DNA of 64,000 nt. Origin: Lamellibrachia luymesi. Taxonomy: Eukaryota; Annelida; Polychaeta; Sabellida; Siboglinidae. The notes under the pieces are model-generated. The model was given only the letters and a program-made list of their open reading frames with translations, did not search any database and was not told the origin of the DNA. This document shows, piece by piece, positions 1 to 10,688 of the stretch. A program made the translations under genes and the position numbers. The DNA lies in NCBI GenBank assembly GCA_009193005.1, contig SDWI01000844.1, positions 2,163 to 66,162 on the forward strand, in the 5' to 3' direction. Positions within the stretch are counted from its first letter, which is position 1. The number at the start of each line of letters is the position of its first letter.

Positions 1-920
1 ATTACCATCTCCACATGCATCTCATCGATACCAGGTGCTCTTCCCTTCTTCATCCCTTTCATCCCGGTTTGCATCTCTGTATCCATAATATCAGTTAACT
101 CCACTTTCCTCTCTACATACGATGGTAATTCCAGATCGTTGTTATTTCTTTCCTGGTTCAGTAGCTCCTTGAAGTAGCTTTCCCAGACCTTCAGCACTGC
201 CTCTTGTTCTGTCACTAACTTCCCGTTTCTATCCTTCATCACCGTCCCACCCTTCACGTCCTTAATATTCTCATCCCTGAGAATAGTAAGGACGTGAAGT
301 ATTAGTATTGGTGTTATAACAGCGTGCTTCATTGATGGAGGAACCACAGAAGACAATAGAGAGGCACTGATGATACGGGCCAGGACCGGAGACAGAGAAT
401 CAATGTGACACTTCAGGAGCGATGTTGGGAGTGGGTCCAGTTCACACGACTTCACAGCAGATGCCAGCACTATCCGTTTCACGTCCGATGGCAACGCAGG
501 TTCAAAGAAATTTAAACGAGCAGTCACCTCGGTCATCATGTCATCGGCTGGCTGCTGAGACCGGTTACGACACAGCGCATCCACTTTGTCTGTGAAGCTT
601 CGCTGGAATAAGGTAGCAAGTGCCGCGTGGGTTGCGTCTGACCCTTCGGGTAGGGGCCGGTCTACGCCTTGACCCAGAAGTGCATTTGCGATCTCGTAGA
701 CCAGGCGCATGTTGCCGCCAGCTTTCTCGATTTCTGCTCGATAGTGTTCAGAGCATGCTTTCCTAAGTGATTTCCGGAAAGTGTTACGCCGGTCCGTATA
801 TATTTGCCGATGAACTGTTAAGCCTGATTGTCGCCAATAGCTTTCGGCCCGACGCAGAGCTCGTTTATCTTCGGCCAGTTCACTGGTGTGCAATGAGGTC
901 ATTGGCCTCACCGTGATATA
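1..920 (-). pseudogene. LINE ORF2 fragment, in-frame chimera of two LINE types
   Basis: The minus strand is open from about 920 to the left edge of the window (about 300 codons). The upstream part reads like the linker between endonuclease and RT in Jockey/L2-type LINEs (for example SCELDPLPTSLLK and SLRKACSEHYRAEIEKAGG). At about position 290 it passes without a frame break into a different LINE-type sequence (EAVLKVWESYFKELLN, then KKGRAPGIDEMHVEM, the region before RT motif 1). The two halves come from different families by my recognition, so this is a chimeric retrotransposon copy, not a host gene. The join coincides with a hairpin at 252-299. The remainder of the RT would lie left of the window. 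Confidence 0.7.
252..299. repeat. 22-bp near-perfect inverted repeat (hairpin) at LINE junction
   Basis: Arms at 252-273 and 278-299 are reverse complements at 21 of 22 positions, separated by a 4-base loop (tccc). The hairpin lies exactly where the two LINE types are joined. Confidence 0.85.
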
Positions 921-939
921 AGGAATAGAGTCCTATTAT

Positions 940-2103
940 TTACATACTCAATAAACATGATACTAAAATTATTGAAATATATATTCTGTTAACTCAGAAC
1001 TAACAATAGCAGCTAGTAACAGTAACTAGATTATGTTATACAGAGTAACTATGCAGAGTATTTATGTATATTCTCTTATGATTGCTTTCTTATACCTATG
1101 TTTGAATGACCTTACTGTTTTAATGTTAGTGAGCTCAGTATCTAGGGAATTCCAGAGACTTATGCCATATACAGAAAGAGTCATATCTCTAATATTTGTG
1201 GTAACACAACGCCTCACAAGTTAATTTTTTTTACATGTTATTGTTGAAATATCTCTTTTCACAAAGTGTTGTTTTATGTTAACTGGCAACTTGCACTGGT
1301 ATGCTTTAAACATAAAAACAGCTGTTTTTAATTTTACCAGGTCTACAAATGTTTATGTATGTGACCTGTAGAATAGAGGGGTTGTGTGGTCAATACGATT
1401 CACACCATACAACAGTCTCATTGCTCTCTTTTGGAGTATGACACTACCACTGATATTGGTAGGATAAGTATTATATATATATATGGTATATATATATATA
1501 NACACCAAGAAACTTGGTAACCCGTACTCTATCAATGTTTACATTATTGATTGTTATTTCAATATTAGCACTCAGAGTATTATTACCAAATAACATGTAA
1601 CTTGTTTTCGAAACATTCAAGGACAACTTGTTTACAGAAAACCAAGTACACATTTTGTGCAGAACAGATGATACTGTTGTAATAAGTTGTTTGATATTTT
1701 TGTTTGCACAAAACAAATTAGTATCATCAGCAAACAAGATATATTTTACGAGTTTAGAAATGTTACATAAATCATTCACATACAATATAAAGAGTTTAGG
1801 ACCTAATACTGAACCTTGCGGGACACCACATGATATATTTAACAAGTTAGAGTGGAATCCATCAAAACAGACAAACTGTGATCTATTTGATAAATAGCTT
1901 CTTATCCAATTATGTGCCACACCTCTAATACCATAGAACTCAATTTTTTTACAAAGCAATTTATGATCAACTGTATCAAAAGCTTTTTTTAAATCAATGA
2001 AAACGCCCATTGTGTGCATTTTGCTATCAAGAGATGCAGTTATTTCATTAACCAACTCAGTTAGTGCATACGAGGTGGACATGACTAAAACTATGTCACA
2101 CAT
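940..2103 (-). pseudogene. 5'-truncated LINE, RT to C-terminus
   Basis: On the minus strand, 2103 to 1504 encodes an RT domain with the fingers/palm motif VFIDLKKAFDTVDH, the motif SCGVPQGSVLGP and the catalytic LFADDTNLF. After an AT microsatellite with an ambiguous base at 1501, the C-terminal part continues (LQKRAMRLLYGVNRIDHTTPL, then SLWNSLDTELTNIKTVRSFK) with stops. The element starts abruptly near 2075-2103, so it is 5' truncated, the usual outcome of target-primed reverse transcription. It is a Jockey-superfamily type; the exact clade is not assigned. It abuts the LINE chimera at 1-920. Confidence 0.8.
1471..1502. repeat. AT microsatellite with ambiguous base
   Basis: A (TA)n run split by a short non-AT stretch, with n at 1501. 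It interrupts the LINE reading frame and is probably a sequencing or assembly uncertainty. Confidence 0.8.
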
Positions 2104-3050
2104 GATTTGGCGCCGGATTAATTAAAAACATGGCACATTCTCAAATTGTTGAGGCCAGCAGTTTTGTCCTATTATTAAATTGTAGTAACAGAACAACTAC
2201 GCGAGTGTGTGAATTTTCCTCCCTCGTTATCGTCCGAGCTCACAGACAAGTCTCGGTGCAGGTGCAGTCGATCAGCGGAGGCGCCGACGATTCAGGAACG
2301 GTGAATCTTTGTTCGATAGAGGTATTGCCGTTGTCGACTTCCGTTTTCAAGTATTGTGCGACTGACACGTTGCATGGATACATTTCCCATGAACGTGACG
2401 TCTAATATTCATACTTCAGGGTTGGTCCCTTTATGACGTGAACATAGGCATCTAAATCGTTGTATTTGATTATATGTCGAATATGTTTGCTAAACAAAAC
2501 ACCGAGCATAAAATAATGTACTAATGCATCACCTATTTACAATTTTACTAATTTATTTGCTAGCAAAATAAACTTGTTGTTATTATTATTTTGTTGTTGC
2601 TGCTGCTGCTGTTTCATGGAACTTCTTGCATTGGTTAAGTAATTTTCGCATAAAATGTAACGATATGTAAAAAAGTTTCATGTTGGTAGTGTGCATATGC
2701 GCAAATAAGTTGTTGCACGGACGAAGGGGTGTCTGTTTGTGCAGTGTTTACGTAGATCCTGAGAAATCAAACACATCTGGCATCCACTACGAAGTGCTGT
2801 CCCTGTTGTTCATATGTGTTATTTAGTTTTGTTTAAATTGTCGGCCAAAATATTAATTTATTTTAAACTAGGCCAAGTGGAAATTCGGAGAAAAGCTAAG
2901 ATAGCTTTGTATTTTCGTGATATGATATCAGATATTGATACTTTCACAAGTTACCCGATTTATTATTCACCTTATTCACGACAAGTTAAATTAATCGAGG
3001 AAGGAGTTGTATGAGAAGAAACTCTCACGACAGTGGATGCACATTTAACA
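2104..3050. other. Intergenic, no recognisable gene
   Basis: Open frames here are short (60-90 codons) and match nothing I recognise. A small CTG/TTG-rich run lies near 2590. No splice-bounded exon with recognisable protein similarity was seen on either strand. Confidence 0.5.
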
Positions 3051-3053
3051 GGA

Positions 3054-3586
3054 AGACGTGAATATGATGACGCAAATGTGATGACGTGAATGTGTTGACG
3101 TGAATGTGATGACGTGAATGTGAATGTCAGAAATAAAGGTAAAAGCATTTGTACATAATAATTATAATATATAAAATACTTCAGTAGCATATTGACAAGT
3201 CCTTTCCTCAAAAGAAGAGGCGCCTGGTATCGTCATCAACACCGTCGTAAGAGTCTCAAACGTCTTAAGAGTATTGATCATACGTCTTAGGACGTTAGTC
3301 AGGCATCTTGAGACATGGTCAAGCGTTTTAAGAGTATTGGTCAAGCATGATCCATAGATAACTACTATATAACCACCACAAAAACACCGTATGTATTATG
3401 ATATGTTTATTCAAGCGAAGCTATTTTATATGATATTATTATGTACAAATGATTTTATGTTTATCTACGATATTCACATTTAAGTCATCACATTCACGTT
3501 ATCATATTCACGTGATCACATCTCGTGATCACATTAACGTCATCACATTCACGTAATCACATTCACGTAATCACATCACGTATTCA
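3054..3586. repeat. Foldback-like element with sub-repeated inverted arms
   Basis: The left arm (3054-3128) is a short array around the motif GTGATGACGTGAAT. The right arm (3473-3586) is an array of its reverse complement (ATTCACGTCATCAC and variants). The roughly 345 bp between them hold a second degenerate repeat (variants of acgtcttaagagtattgg, 3240-3345). Inverted arms built of short tandem units are characteristic of Foldback-type elements. The units contain CRE-like TGACGTGA cores, but no regulatory role is shown. I could not define target duplications. Confidence 0.5.
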
Positions 3587-3589
3587 AAC

Positions 3590-3745
3590 GCGGGAATGAA
3601 TGAGAAAAATGGCGAAACCGCCAAGTTGGTAGATACGCGGGAGAATTGGGAAAAGGCGTGTAGAAACGCGGGAAATGGAGAAAACGGTGAGTTTGTAGGA
3701 ATGAGGGAAAATGGAGAAAACGGCGAGGTTGAAGAAACGCGGGAC
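3590..3745 (+). repeat. Degenerate tandem repeat, purine-rich
   Basis: Repeats of aacgcgggaaatggagaaaa and variants recur about three times with a spacing near 50-60 bp. The resulting open frame is low-complexity (MNEKNGE, GNGENGE) and is not a credible protein. Confidence 0.45.
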
Positions 3746-4050
3746 GCCACCCAGCCATTAGAAACGCTACAGTACGTAGATCGGCGGAAACCGCGAGAAA
3801 TCCGCGAGGATTACCGATAATGTCAAGTTATGGACTTTAATTAATTGAACCAAAACGAGTGGCGACTGCTCAGTAGCTGACACGAATATCAATCTCAGAC
3901 GAAGGCTACTTTGTTCAGCGGTCCTCCAATGAGTGGTCAGATCGTTTATTTGTGCGGTTAATCGCAATAAAATGGGCTATAGCTTCTATCGAGAGTGCCG
4001 GATTATCAACGTGGGAGGCCTTGTAGAAACCTTTTGCTGGTGCACTTAAC

Positions 4051-4440
4051 GAGATCTTCAACAACAAATGCCTGCGCTGAATCTTACACCTAAAATGGTC
4101 AGACAAGGTATCCAACACTACGCTGTGGGAAAGGACTAAGCAACTGCCAGTAGAACACGAAATGACGAAGACAACGTGGAGGTGGATAGGATACACACTG
4201 AGGACACCAGCCAGAAACATCACACGACAAGCACTTACATGGAACCACCAAGAGAGGAGAAGGGGAAGGCCGAGAAACACCTGGCAGAGAGACACCACAA
4301 ATGGAAGTAAGAAAATGGGATGCCCCGGGAGAGAAATGGAGAAAATGGCCACAAACAGACCAGAGTGGAGGAAATTGTTCGATGGCCCATGCTCCAGCGA
4401 GCAAATAGGCCTAAGTAAGTAAGTAAGTATGTAAGTACTT
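4051..4440 (+). pseudogene. LINE C-terminal fragment with TAAG-type tail
   Basis: The plus strand reads NNKCLR, a stop, then ILHLKWSDKVSN, LWERTKQLPVEHE, WRWIGYTLRTPARNITRQAL and RRRGRPRNTWQRD. This is the familiar C-terminal region downstream of RT in a widespread animal LINE group (RTE-like by memory). The copy is 5' truncated, carries a stop at about 4080, and ends in a short AAGTAAGTAAG tail at 4413-4436, typical of microsatellite-tailed LINEs. It is followed at once by the 22-bp satellite at 4479. Confidence 0.75.
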
Positions 4441-4478
4441 AACGAATGCGTGAAACTCAAAGATTGAAACGAGTGGTA

Positions 4479-4654
4479 TTGACTATGGAGGTGGCGGTTG
4501 TTGACTATGGAGGTGGCGGTTATTGACTATGGAGGTAGCGGTTATTTACTATGGAGGTGGCGGTTATTGACTATGGAGGTAGCGGTTATTGACTATGGAG
4601 GTGGCGGTTATTGACTATGGAGGTAGCGGTTATTGACCATGGAGGTGGCGGTTA
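4479..4654 (+). repeat. 22-bp tandem repeat, 8 units
   Basis: Eight consecutive 22-bp units built on ttgactatggaggtggcggt, with an alternating g/a variant (ggtggcgg / ggtagcgg). 8 x 22 = 176 bp with no indels. A single related unit (gcgttgactatggggatat) occurs at 40116-40135 next to a copy of the repeat that follows this array, so the satellite seems to have expanded from part of a dispersed element. Confidence 0.9.
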
Positions 4655-4835
4655 TTCTACAATGTTTGAGCATAAGCATTGACAGACTGTTGTCGACGAC
4701 GGTACACAAATATACACACAAGAAGCTACAACGTGCGATGACACTAGGCTAGACCATAATACAAGAGAATACACCGTAACACAGAGACCGCGCAGGTTAA
4801 CCAAAATAGACAAAGAGTGCATCAAAATGTTTTCC
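4655..4835 (+). repeat. Dispersed repeat, copy 1 (copy 2 at 40138-40300)
   Basis: This segment and 40138-40300 share an order of blocks: gcatt-gacagattgt-gtc-acgatgg, then caagaaaatacag-, caatgaca and agagaccg-acaagtt. The copies are diverged and have the same orientation. The class is unknown (SINE or MITE). Confidence 0.5.
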
Positions 4836-5260
4836 ACAAAAAAATAGATACCAATGGTTCTAGAGATGTGATCATAGCATAACATAACATAGCAATGTGG
4901 CTTGTCTGCCAGAGGGAACATCCTAGTCTCGTGCTGCACCCCTCCATTCAACACGGAGTTGATAGGGTTCGGCGGCGAAGTTCGCTAGACATTCGGCAAT
5001 CGGACGATCGAGTTCCGCTAACAGCAAGCCGGGGTCGGACGGCGGGCGAAGATGTTGCTAGTAGGGCACGGCTCACAAGACGATCTTCGATCGTGGCCAA
5101 GGCACCTCCATCGACGTGTTTTACAGCATATGTAAAGTTGCCACACTGAATTGAATTGTCTATGACAACTTGCACTACCAAGTCAAGTTTTGGCAGTGCA
5201 ATGCCATCTTCGTGCCCTAAAACGGTCTACAACAGCCGGTTTCACGCAGCATTCGTACCA

Positions 5261-5366
5261 TTTGACGTAGATTACGTAATTCTGAAGAATCCTAGAAAAT
5301 AGCGTTGGTAACAAGTGTACATAACTACGAACTGCTGTTGTTCTCAGTTACGTAATCTACGTCAAA
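5261..5366. repeat. 19-bp perfect inverted repeat
   Basis: TTTGACGTAGATTACGTAA at 5261-5279 is perfectly inverted at 5348-5366 with a 68-bp spacer. It may be the remnant of a small foldback or MITE. No clear target duplication flanks it. Confidence 0.8.
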
Positions 5367-5369
5367 CAT

Positions 5370-6950
5370 TCATATACATAATAATTTTAGATTTGCTTAA
5401 CGTACGAATCATCCCCGTTGACCCCCGGGCACGCCTACAAAAGTTCAGCACCAGACATGCGAGACTGACGGAGATATGACGACACTTGCAGACAGACACA
5501 CAGTCAGACAGAATCACAAACTCTTTATGATAGAGAAACAATGAATTGTATACTTGGATGCTAACACTATGACAACTCTGCTCCACATCCTCTATACAGA
5601 AAGCCAAGACATTACACCCACTCTCATGTAACAAATCTACGAACCTTGGATGTGGAAAGGAGTGGCGGTCTGGGTAGTTCCCGCCCCATGCACCTCGACT
5701 ATCGTCATGGTAACTTGGAGGTCTCGACTGCTAATTGGATCGTTGAACAGTTACAAAAAGTCATAGAAAGAAAATACGATCGAATAACTAGAAAAAAAGA
5801 ATCGACTGGCGAAGTCTAACAATGATAAACTATAACAATGCAGTCGTAGACCTAACGTTAGGTTTGAAGGTATATCAGAGGCGGTGGGGGCTGCGGAGAT
5901 TGAAAATGTGAAAATGAACTGATCTGCATCATAAATAACAAGATGAAAATGACCCCCAGAAGGTTCAGGAAACTGAGCGCGCGCACCAAAATCGGCCGCC
6001 AAGTTGCCGAGGGACGCCCACCGCACGGTTATTGTCCGACTGAAATGTGAACGTCGCCGTGACGCTATCTGCAAAAAGCAACTTGAAGACAAACAGTACA
6101 ATTTTGGTTTCAAATCGTATTTAAAAAAATTAAGATTTAACTAAGCTCGGAGCTGTTATACTGACTGAGAAAGCTAAAGAAAGCCGGTAAAAAAATGTGA
6201 CTGCTGGTTATGCAGCGGAAACATTCTGGTGAAAGACCAAAATATGAAAATTCGTCAAATCCACACTAAGCTAGACCTGTGCTTCTAGGTCTCAGCGACA
6301 CGCGCTTGCTTGTCGCACGCGCTTGCACGTGCTTGCATAATGCCCGAGGTCATCTATTTGTGGTCTGCAGGCCGTCGCCTACTGCGTTAAGGTAGCGATA
6401 ACTAAAACTTTCATCGTCGCTCTCGCAGTGGGATTGGTAAGAAACGTTATCAAACTACAAACTTTGATTCACAAATGTCGAATTATCTTGTTGCCTACTG
6501 TACCGCCAGGTAACGTCATTTAACACCGTCACCGTGTGAATTCGTTACACTCACAAAAGGATTAACTTGTTACGCTATCGAACTACGAATATTTTAATTT
6601 GATGGCGCTGAGCAAGACTGACTTACAAATGCTGCTACACAGTCACAAAATGTATTTATTTGTTGTTGTAAACTACATTCTATGATCGTGACAATGTAAA
6701 TGTGTTTTAAAATTATTGTGTTTTAAAATTAAACCTATTTACTATCATGAATTACTATTGCGTTGAAGCAATTTATGCGAAAAAGAGGTATGTCATTTTC
6801 ACGAATTTCACACACCAGGTGTCTTAGTGGGTCTGTCATTTTCTGTGAATTTAAAAAAAAAATTGTAGGATAAATTTTCAATGTAGGCGCAAGAACGTTA
6901 TAATGGTCGTCTATGGGAAAAGTGACTGTGGTCCGTGTCCAGCTCTGGTT
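5370..6950. other. Intergenic, no recognisable gene
   Basis: Only short, unrecognised open frames on both strands. A GC-richer stretch at 6290-6350 repeats variants of gcacgcgcttgc. Upstream (4895-5180) a GC-rich patch is open on both strands for about 80 codons but matches no family I know. Confidence 0.45.
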
Positions 6951-7045
6951 TAAGGTTAACCCAGAACGTGCTTTGTAACCAGCCCCATCTGTTACGTGGG
7001 CGGAAATTACGCGCCGCGATAGTGACGTCATTATCGTTGTCCAAC
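6951..7045 (+). repeat. Dispersed repeat, copy 1 (copy 2 at 13671-13765)
   Basis: Aligned without gaps to 13671-13765. Over the 80 bases from 6961 I count 61 identities. Shared cores include TTGTAACCAGC, CGTGGGCGGAA and TGACGT. Class unknown. Confidence 0.7.
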
Positions 7046-7214
7046 TGAATTTCAAGGTATGCCACAAATGTTCATAAATGCAATTCGTAACTTTATATTC
7101 AAAGCGAAAATTTTGAAACTCATTTTGCTAAAACACACATAATTTTTTTTCTGTAAATAAAATAAGTTAAAGAAATACTTCATAATTATTATGAAGTATT
7201 GCGATATACAGGAG

Positions 7215-7349
7215 CATCTAACCCTTGAAGTCGACGCTTTGCAGACAGGGCTCGGGGCAGCTTTGATCCAATGTGACAGACCGGTCGCGTTCGGGCGAAA
7301 CAAAACACTCCCAGAACCAGTTTCAAGATGGAGTAGAACACGGCGCTGA
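7215..7349 (+). pseudogene. Ty3/gypsy RNase H fragment
   Basis: The plus strand reads HLTLEVDALQTGLGAALIQ, then DRPVAFGRNKTL. This matches the start of the RNase H domain that follows RT in Ty3/gypsy polyproteins (pattern VDAS..GLGAVL.Q...PVAF.S..L), including the first conserved Asp. It then degrades into stops (tga at 7347). It is a small retrotransposon relic with no LTRs in view. Confidence 0.6.
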
Positions 7350-7448
7350 CATGTTTGAAGGCTCGCCAATGTCGCCTGATGCGCCAATTAGGATAAGGTG
7401 GGGCAAGACGTATCAAATATCCCTAGGCAGCTAAGATCATGAATTTCA

Positions 7449-7613
7449 CAACAATTTATTGTGCCTAAAATAAAACTTAACTTAGGCAAACGTGCTTTCT
7501 CTGTCGCTGCGTCTAGGGTCTGGAATGAACTCCTCGTCGCTTTGAAAACTCCAGACACATTTATTCCAAATTGCATTTCCACCATACATCTTGGTTATCC
7601 CTCGTTCTGGTAA
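7449..7613 (+). pseudogene. LINE 3'-terminal coding fragment
   Basis: The plus strand reads IVPKIKLNLGKRAFSVAASR, then VWNELLVALKTPDTF, and ends at taa 7611-7613. This is the conserved C-terminal block (GKRAFS-AA---WN-LP---K) of Jockey/L2-like LINEs. It is a short 5'-truncated copy. Confidence 0.7.
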
Positions 7614-8039
7614 TGACTTTTGCGCGTCCCTGTTCACGAATATGCTTAATGATTCTCTTTGTTGCGCCTCTGAGCTCATATTCCCGAAGATATAGGCGCC
7701 ATAGAAGTTAATTATTATTATTAACTTGATTTAATTTAATTTTGTTAAGATGGCTCCACGATAGCTATTAAATTCTAACAAGAGTCTCCTGACCGTATTG
7801 TCTTATGAACTTGTTTTTTTCACATACCATCATTTTGTATATCCACTATTCACTGTTTGCTTGTAGAAGTAGGTGTAACTAAACACGTGATCAAACATAA
7901 CATGAAATATAAATAATGGCAATGAGGCAAAATACAGTTCAGATACGTAAAATATGATCACACTGATAAAGAGCCTGAAGATTACTAAGGAATTAGTCTG
8001 AACAGATTAACATGCACTGCATGACAACGATACCGCGAT

Positions 8040-8180
8040 TATTTCCAATCATAGGTGTCAGAACCGGGGAGGGGGGGCACTCCCTGTTATCTGGAATTGG
8101 TGGCTAGAATCCAGGCCCGGATGGGTGTGGGGGGGGGCATGTGGCCCTCGCCTCCATCCGAGGCCGTGGCTCGCAGCCAT
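8040..8180 (+). repeat. Dispersed repeat, copy 1 (copy 2 near 30055-30175)
   Basis: The segment aatccaggc-tggat through ggctcgcagccatcaactt is shared with 30103-30175 (aatccaggcatggatttgg to gttcgcagccatcaactt). Both copies contain long G runs. Class unknown; probably a non-autonomous element. Confidence 0.55.
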
Positions 8181-8438
8181 CAACTTCGCCCCCTCTTCAA
8201 CAGTCAATAGATTCTGGCAAATACTGAAAGGTTAATCATGCTGCTAATTGGCACAGACCACTAAATGTATTGAATGTTAATACGCTCAGTTATCACGTAA
8301 AAATATTCTGTATAATTAGCATTAAATTAGGGTGTCAGTATTAGAATTGATTCAAAATATTTGCGTGTGTTTGTGTTTGAGAGCCTCGATGTCCTATGTG
8401 CATGTTTCTGTTTTTTTTTTTTTATTTATCCGCGTGTA

Positions 8439-8500
8439 TTTGTGTGTGTGTGTGTGTGTGTGTGCTCGCGCGCGCGGCGTGCGTGCGTGTACGTATGCAT
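8439..8500 (+). repeat. (GT)n / (CG)n alternating purine-pyrimidine tract
   Basis: A TG run passes into cgcgcgcg and then gcgtgcgtgcgtgt. Such tracts can adopt Z-DNA. Open frames across it are low complexity. Confidence 0.85.
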
Positions 8501-8799
8501 CAGTCATTTACGACGGGAAGTCTGAGTCTGCCAATATCGAAGCCACACATTGACAGCAGCACACTTATGTGCGTTTTGGTGTAAGCGTGGTGAGAAAATT
8601 TTTGTAAACTGGTTGATTGATTACGCATCCGCAATAGGACAACCTGCGCTTCTAAGTGGGGATTACAACGTTATTCCTGGCGTTGACTAATGCCAGAGCG
8701 TGGTGCTGGTATATATCCTCTGCAGCAAGTTTATTCATGTGTACCAGCCAGCAGGAGGTTGTTGAGGCGATGCACTTTCTGGGTCTTTCGACTGACTGG

Positions 8800-8872
8800 G
8801 TCGCGATGGTTGTGTGGTAGTACGTCGGGGCTTTCGGTCGAGGGAAGCGGGGTTCAAAACGTCCTAATGCTG
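8800..8872 (+). repeat. Possible tRNA-derived SINE head
   Basis: The stretch ttgtgtggtagtacgtcggg, followed 30 bases later by gcggggttcaaaacgtcc, resembles Pol III A-box and B-box spacing (B-box consensus GGTTCGANNCC). No acceptor stem could be folded with certainty, so I read it as a decayed tRNA-like head, not a functional tRNA. Confidence 0.35.
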
Positions 8873-10319
8873 ACTAGTAAGGACATCACTTATCTGTGTA
8901 TTACCTACATATTCGATATACTTTTTTCAAACTTGGACTGGGTGGGGTGCAAGCCTGCGTCCAGAATTAATTTTGCTAGACTCGCTTTAGAATAATTTTT
9001 TTTAAAAAGCACAAAGTTTTCTGGTATCTACTGTGACATGTTTCCTCGTTTGTGCAAATACGCTTACTTTTTTATGAAGTCATCTGAAGAAACAAAATTA
9101 CATTTCATATTTCCATCATCTTTAGCTGAGTTCTGAGTTCTATACACCAAATGAACCACGGGCTATTTCGGGTAGTCTCTACTGTAAGCACACTTATTGT
9201 AAAGAATGGCATGTGTGAGTTTGCTGCCTTGTGGAGCGTTCAAAACGACGACGGCTCAACTAACAATGCACAAGGGGTCATTGTTGGTGGTTTGTTTGTA
9301 TTCCCTGATTATAAGAACACTGGATTATAAAAAAATCCGAAAATAAATCACAGCCGCCACCTCCATGTCATTGATATTCTGAACAAGTTTCATCAAAATC
9401 ACACACCTCCAGTTCTCTTAATCATGTCGCAAACGAACCTACCCTCAACATTGGCAGTTTTTGTCAATTATTAATACGCCTTCTGGTGTTTCGGGAATGT
9501 CACCACCAAATGTCACCACCAAATGCCCACGCGTCTTCGAATCCGTCTCATACGGCAACGTCCCACTGCCGACAAATAAAATCACTGAAATCGGCTAAAT
9601 TGCGTACGCTTACGCTCTACCTTCGTAACACTTCCGGAAGCACTGAACTACATCAGTGTTCGGCGCCCACCGATCCCTTCACCAGATGCCTGAAAATGGC
9701 TCTGCTCACACTAAATACATATATTACATTACAATTTAAATGTTGAAGATCTGGCGCTGCTGCCCTAGAGCTTAATTGTTCAATGTATACATTCACGCAT
9801 TGCCAACCAGTACCTTTGTAGCATCTGTGATTAACAAACCGGTGCTGAATACTCTTCACAACCCAGTCAATGCACAATGAACATTAAGTTAATGCTCATA
9901 AAAGAAAGACTCTTGTGGGATTTCCTGGATTGCAGTTGTGTGAATGAGAATGAAACAGTGAGTTGCATCGTTGAGCACAAATGAAGACAGCCAATGCTGT
10001 TTCGTACAAGCTTGATCAAAGGGAAAGGTAGACACCATTCTCAGGAAGAGGAGACTAACAGACGCCTTCATCATGCTAAATTCCCAGAGAAATTAGATCG
10101 GTAAACCTATAATTGTTACATTGCCAGTACACATCGCGTATGGTAAAATCTTGACAATTGTGAACGGCCTCTAACCCTCACGACAAATGCTCCGTACATC
10201 CTACACTCATTGTTTGCCGGATGTTGAAAGTGGCACTGAATAATGACTTGTTCATATGCTATACACACATGTATACTGTCTCAGCTGTTGTGTCTTTAAT
10301 AGCTGTAACTGAAGTGGTT

Positions 10320-10545
10320 TTGGTGACATCGTCAGACAGAAAGGAAATTAAAGGGAAATGTTCGAGGGACTTGTTGACAGTAAAACTAAGAGGCAGACGA
10401 AGATCAACATCCACACGGAGAGACAATGGATGGAGAACATGAAGTATGAAGGTCTGGTAATGTAGATGAGTAGCTGTCTGTGATAGCTGACCTTCTGAGA
10501 GGGGATGGCACCACATGATGATGATGATGATGATTGTGATGAAGA
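10320..10545 (+). pseudogene. Possible LINE 3' end with (ATG)n tail
   Basis: An Arg-rich remnant (RGRRRSTSTRRDNGW) is followed about 90 bp later by ggggatggcaccaca and a (tga)n run at 10517-10533. Microsatellite tails after such C-termini are common in LINEs. The similarity is weak. Confidence 0.3.
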
Positions 10546-10659
10546 TGAAGTAGTGTCATGCATGGTTATAGGAAATAAAATGTATACACAAAGTGTGTGA
10601 TGCATGTTTATGTGATGAAATACCTTTGAATGTATACAATAGTTGTGAGCCTAAGTATT

Positions 10660-10688
10660 ATATATATATATATANNTTTATATATAGT
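10660..10688. repeat. AT microsatellite with two ambiguous bases
   Basis: A (TA)n run with nn at 10675-10676. Confidence 0.8.

Noticed and set aside
4895..5181. Possible exon in a GC-rich patch open on both strands
   Set aside because: No family recognised and no convincing splice sites; open frames are expected by chance at this GC content and length.
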